Shown here one piece after another: positions 6,048-9,261 of a stretch of DNA of 9,261 nucleotides. Position 1 is the first letter of the stretch. Every line of letters starts with the position of its first letter. The stretch covers positions 1 through 9,261 of the forward strand of contig CAZGYJ010000118.1 of NCBI GenBank assembly GCA_964530345.1, given 5' to 3'. A program made the position numbers and the translations under genes. The notes beneath the pieces were generated by a model that worked only from the letters and a program-made list of their open reading frames with translations, had not been told where the DNA came from and searched no databases. The DNA is from JALSJK01 sp964530345 (GTDB lineage Bacteria > Pseudomonadota > Gammaproteobacteria > Methylococcales > Methylomonadaceae).

Positions 6048-7549
6048 GCAACATTCAACTGCTCTATGTAAAAAACATCATCAGCCGAAAAAAAGGAACC
6101 GTAAAGCAACAATTACAGTTCTTCATCGCGCTGAAAAATATTGGCTTTGATAAAACTGTTGATGTCCTCTGGGCAGGGGAAAATGGCGAATGGAAAACCT
6201 TATCGGCAAAGTTTCATAGCAGTCAAAATCAAGACAGAGAGTTTTGGATTGCTTATGCCGATTTGTCTCTTTCTTCGAAGCAATCATTACCCGGCAATAT
6301 TCAATTTGCAGTGCGTTATCAGGTTTCTGGCGCACAATACTGGGATAACAATAACGGTTTAAATTATACGTCTGAAGCCGATTCGGGTGTTCGTATCCTT
6401 GCACAACAACCCGTTCTACATATTGACTACTCACCATCACTTAAAGAAGGGCAAAGCCATATCCCTGTTGTGGTCGCAATTGACAAATCTCTGGCTTCAG
6501 AAAAAGTTTTTGTCCACTGGACGACAGATAACTGGCAACATAGTCATAAGAGCGCCTGTCATTTTCGCTGTGATTACTGGAACAAGAAGCATCGAAGTAA
6601 TGCCAGAAACCCTAACCAGTATGGCACCCAGATTTGGTATGGTCAGATCAAGGCAGCACATGCTTTCCGTGTTCAGTACTATTTTAGTTGCGAGGCCAAT
6701 GGTAATGTTTTCTGGGATACCAATGATGGCCTTAATTATCACACTCAGCGAAAACCTCTAAAGCTGATGATTCTTAATTTGCACTGTTACCAGGAAGAGC
6801 AGCAAGATGCTAAATTTTCCATCATTGCTCAGGCTATCGATAAGCAACAGGTTGATATTGTCTGTTTCCAGGAAGTGGCTGAGAACTGGAATAACGGCGA
6901 AGGCGACTGGAATTCCAATTCTGCAAAAATTATTAATGACCGTTTACCAAAGCCATTTCATCTCTATGCCGACTGGTCGCATCTTGGCTTTGATAAATAC
7001 CGTGAAGGTGTGGCAATTTTAAGCCGTTATCCCATGTCAAAAAAAGAAGCTCGATATGTTTCAGAATCTGACGATATTTATAATATTCATTCCAGAAAGG
7101 TGGTAGCTGCACAAATCCGGGTTCCTTATATTGGCCCTATCAATGTTTTCTCAGTTCATTTAAGTTGGTGGGAAGATGGCTTTAAACAGCAATTTGAGAA
7201 ACTGAGACAATGGGCTGCCGCAAAAAAAACCAAATATACCAAAGCGACATTATTATGCGGTGATTTTAATATCACTGCTGGTTCCGAAGGTTATCAGGAA
7301 GTCGTCAATACCCATGAATATGAAGATCAATACCTTGCTGCCAATGCACAGGGGTTGTTTGAAAAAATATTCCGGGTAAACGATAACTATTGGCAGAATC
7401 TTTTGACTGATGATTACCGAATTGATTATGTTTTTATCAGTAAAGACAGTCATTTGAAAATTGTTTCAGCACAAGTGATTTTTACAGAACGCGATTATGG
7501 CCGCGTTTCTGATCATGTTGGTTATGTAATGGCGTTTGAGCCAAAGTAA
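6044..7549 (+). CDS. Double CBM21-like modules fused to an EEP-family phosphodiesterase/nuclease
   Basis: A 501-residue protein in three parts. Residues about 5-108 match the CBM21 starch/glycogen-binding module: KNIGFDKTV near 31-39, and the hallmark YWDNNNGLNY at 99-108, the same block used by glycogen-targeting subunits of protein phosphatase 1. Residues about 135-232 are a second, more divergent copy ending FWDTNDGLNY (223-232). Residues about 238-500 are an endonuclease/exonuclease/phosphatase domain with a complete set of expected active-site residues: N245, E277 (FQEV), H372 (VHLSW), D407 and N409 (GDFN), D461 (RIDYVF), and D490-H491 (SDH). The family cleaves phosphodiesters or phosphomonoesters with Mg2+ (nucleases, neutral sphingomyelinases, inositol phosphatases); the substrate here is not deducible. 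There is no signal peptide or membrane segment, so it is probably cytosolic and possibly glycogen-bound. The start overlaps the reductase stop by 4 nt; the PLD-like gene follows after 12 nt. Confidence 0.88.
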   Translation: MSNIQLLYVKNIISRKKGTVKQQLQFFIALKNIGFDKTVDVLWAGENGEWKTLSAKFHSSQNQDREFWIAYADLSLSSKQSLPGNIQFAVRYQVSGAQYWDNNNGLNYTSEADSGVRILAQQPVLHIDYSPSLKEGQSHIPVVVAIDKSLASEKVFVHWTTDNWQHSHKSACHFRCDYWNKKHRSNARNPNQYGTQIWYGQIKAAHAFRVQYYFSCEANGNVFWDTNDGLNYHTQRKPLKLMILNLHCYQEEQQDAKFSIIAQAIDKQQVDIVCFQEVAENWNNGEGDWNSNSAKIINDRLPKPFHLYADWSHLGFDKYREGVAILSRYPMSKKEARYVSESDDIYNIHSRKVVAAQIRVPYIGPINVFSVHLSWWEDGFKQQFEKLRQWAAAKKTKYTKATLLCGDFNITAGSEGYQEVVNTHEYEDQYLAANAQGLFEKIFRVNDNYWQNLLTDDYRIDYVFISKDSHLKIVSAQVIFTERDYGRVSDHVGYVMAFEPK

Positions 7550-7561
7550 AAGAGGTAAACC

Positions 7562-9157
7562 ATGCAGCTTGCAGAACATTATGCCAAACCCGTTCAAGGC
7601 ACTTTGGGTGGCTATTTTGAACGTATAAATGATTTTAAAGACAAGTTCTATATCCGTTGGGGAAAAATTGATTTTGAAATATTCCACGGCGTACAAGCCA
7701 ACTTAAAAGTTATCCTCAAAGTTTATCGGGATAATAATATCTGCGAAACTTATTTTGTTGATACCGATGCTTATGATATCCACTGGGACTACCATAAACG
7801 CAGTACCCGAGATTTTTTTATTCTTCCACATTCTCATCAATTGGGCCCAATCAATTGCGTCAAGTTCTCGTTCATTATTCATTTACATGAACATTCGATC
7901 GCGTCTGAAAAAGAATATATTTTTCTTGATTGGCATCAGATGCAAGGAGATCATTTACAGCACTGGCCGCTAAGCGACCAATGGTCTACCCCCAATCATT
8001 ATCATGCTTATGAACTCAACCCGCAGGAATTACAAGCAGATGTAGACTGGTATAACCAGCATTTTGAGTCATTACACTTAACCCCCAAATTTACCAAAGG
8101 TCAGCAATATCACCCGTTTCACCCCAAACGCTATATCCATGATCATATCGATAAGGTCATCCACGCCAAACATCAGAACCCTGATCGACTGTGCACCATA
8201 AAAGTCAGCGTTGATTGCATAGACGATCATGATTTTATCAATCACTTGATCCATGCACACCACCAAGGGGTTCTGGTGCAATGTATTGTCGACTGGCGAA
8301 AAATGACGTTAACCAATAGTGACAATTATGCACGTTTGAAACATTCAAATATTGAACTGCTTGGGGTATTTTGCACACCGCATCATCATCTCATTGAAGT
8401 TGAACCCGATATGCATACCAAATTCATCATATTTAATGATGAAGATGCAATTCTGGGGTCTTTTAATATTACCTTTGACCGCTGGTGGGCAAACTGGGAA
8501 TCAGGGATGAGTTTTCATTCACAAGGAGTTTGTCGACTGCTTGACAATATATTCCAGAGTCAACGCGGAGGAGTCAATCAAAAATATGGTATCGACCCAT
8601 TAAGTCACTTTAATTTACTCTATACGTTTGGCCGGCATTATATGCACAATGGTAAATACTACCGCCCTCACCAGGCAATCCTGGCAGAAATTCATCGTGC
8701 CAGACATTCAATTAAAATCACTTTGTTTTTAATTGGTGATCTGGTAGGGGATCACCATGACAGTGTTGTCAATGCCTTAATCCATGCTCATGACCGCGGC
8801 GTCAATGTACAAATATTATTTAATGGTCATCTGGCCAGACAAGGCAGAGTAGGCATAGAACGCTCCATGCATGACGAATTAAACCGGCCCTTACTGCCTG
8901 CGGTGGAACGTCTTAAATCAGTAGGTATTTCTGTGGGCCTGGTCTATGGACAGGATGACCTCCCCGTGCCCTATTCACCAATACACTCCAAATATTGTCT
9001 GATCGATGAACACATTGTCATTGAAGGTAGTTTCAACTGGTACAACACTTCCGTGTTTTCCCATGATCTGATTGTCGTTGCAGCCAATCATGCTGTCGCC
9101 CAACCTTATTTATATGAGTTTGAACAGATTAAACGTCTGCTTAGAGTGTTTTATTAA
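7562..9157 (+). CDS. Phospholipase D-superfamily protein with two HKD-type motifs
   Basis: A 531-residue PLD-superfamily protein. Its ATG is preceded by AGAGG at 7551-7555. Residues 1-130 are probably a beta-rich domain that I cannot name. The first catalytic half lies about 185-330, with H285, K287 and GSFN at 299-302, but Asn (N292) sits where the motif Asp is expected (HxKx4N). The second half, about 355-525, has a canonical motif: H475, K477, D482 and GSFN at 489-492. Two-motif PLD proteins form one active site from both halves through a covalent phosphohistidine, acting on phospholipids (PLD, cardiolipin synthase) or nucleic acids. No membrane helices or signal peptide are seen, which argues against a cardiolipin synthase. 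Histidine is unusually frequent, about 9% by hand count, with clusters such as HLIHAHHQG and PHHHL. As the last gene of the operon, 12 nt after the CBM21-EEP gene, it probably acts on a related substrate. Family firm, substrate unknown. Confidence 0.88.
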   Translation: MQLAEHYAKPVQGTLGGYFERINDFKDKFYIRWGKIDFEIFHGVQANLKVILKVYRDNNICETYFVDTDAYDIHWDYHKRSTRDFFILPHSHQLGPINCVKFSFIIHLHEHSIASEKEYIFLDWHQMQGDHLQHWPLSDQWSTPNHYHAYELNPQELQADVDWYNQHFESLHLTPKFTKGQQYHPFHPKRYIHDHIDKVIHAKHQNPDRLCTIKVSVDCIDDHDFINHLIHAHHQGVLVQCIVDWRKMTLTNSDNYARLKHSNIELLGVFCTPHHHLIEVEPDMHTKFIIFNDEDAILGSFNITFDRWWANWESGMSFHSQGVCRLLDNIFQSQRGGVNQKYGIDPLSHFNLLYTFGRHYMHNGKYYRPHQAILAEIHRARHSIKITLFLIGDLVGDHHDSVVNALIHAHDRGVNVQILFNGHLARQGRVGIERSMHDELNRPLLPAVERLKSVGISVGLVYGQDDLPVPYSPIHSKYCLIDEHIVIEGSFNWYNTSVFSHDLIVVAANHAVAQPYLYEFEQIKRLLRVFY

Positions 9158-9237
9158 TCAGATTGAGCAATTACGGAAGTATTTTAACTCATCTTCGCAG
9201 CTTTATTACATGAGTCCATTTAAACCCCAACATCCCG

Positions 9238-9259
9238 ACTGTTAATGGCCATTAACAGT
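9238..9259. repeat. Perfect 22-bp palindrome at the window's right end
   Basis: The half-site ACTGTTAATGG (9238-9248) is followed at once by its exact reverse complement CCATTAACAGT (9249-9259). It lies 80 nt after the stop of the PLD-like gene. It could be the stem of a transcription terminator (the downstream T-run, if any, is outside the window), a dimeric regulator's operator, or one end of a repeat element. Nothing else is evident in 9158-9237. Confidence 0.6.
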
Positions 9260-9261
9260 AA

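Noticed and set aside
6123..7022. Several 60-125 codon ORFs on both strands inside the CBM21-EEP gene
   Set aside because: They overlap a gene with clear domain motifs, have no recognisable domains and are frame shadows.
7562..9157. Cardiolipin synthase identity for the PLD-family gene
   Set aside because: No N-terminal membrane helices are present and the first motif is HKN rather than HKD; only the superfamily is supported.
4548..9157. A recognised anti-phage defence operon
   Set aside because: PLD and EEP domains occur in defence nucleases, but there is no helicase, NTPase, sensor or mobile-element context here, so I keep it only as one test to run.

Overview
The window looks like chromosomal DNA of an AT-rich gammaproteobacterium. 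Membership of the methanotroph/Methylococcales-type lineages is a guess from the flavour of the GGDEF-EAL protein and the c-type cytochrome; no marker gene settles it. Coding density is high, and there is no rRNA, tRNA, CRISPR array, insertion sequence or phage gene.

Left arm (1-2854, minus strand): a two-gene unit transcribed leftward. The first gene encodes a soluble metallo-beta-lactamase-fold protein of the ODP type (oxygen-binding diiron protein, a relative of flavodiiron proteins without the flavodoxin part). The second, 18 nt further on and in the same reading frame, encodes a soluble GAF-like/GGDEF/EAL protein whose last residues run off the left edge of the window. The c-di-GMP synthesis, inhibitory-site and hydrolysis residues visible in it are all present. 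Together they suggest a module that turns an oxygen, NO or iron/redox cue into a change in c-di-GMP.

Centre (2855-3119): a divergent intergenic region of about 265 nt, AT-rich, with a nested inverted repeat and no convincing strong promoter.

Right arm (3120-9157, plus strand): six co-directional genes. The first two are a small helical protein and a polytopic membrane protein, neither of which I recognise. After a 63-nt gap with a possible extended -10 promoter come four tightly packed genes: an exported monoheme cytochrome c with an N-terminal domain resembling the sulfite-oxidase fold, a FabG-type short-chain reductase, a protein with two CBM21-like starch/glycogen-binding modules fused to an endonuclease/exonuclease/phosphatase (EEP) domain, and a two-motif phospholipase D-superfamily protein. 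The spacings (3 nt, a 4-nt ATGA overlap, 12 nt) argue for one transcript.

The pairing of two unrelated phosphodiesterase folds, EEP and PLD, the first attached to glycogen-type binding modules and both apparently cytoplasmic, is the part of the window that least resembles a textbook system. Its substrate (glycogen-associated phosphodiester, lipid or nucleic acid) cannot be read from sequence alone. The window closes with a perfect 22-bp palindrome at 9238-9259.
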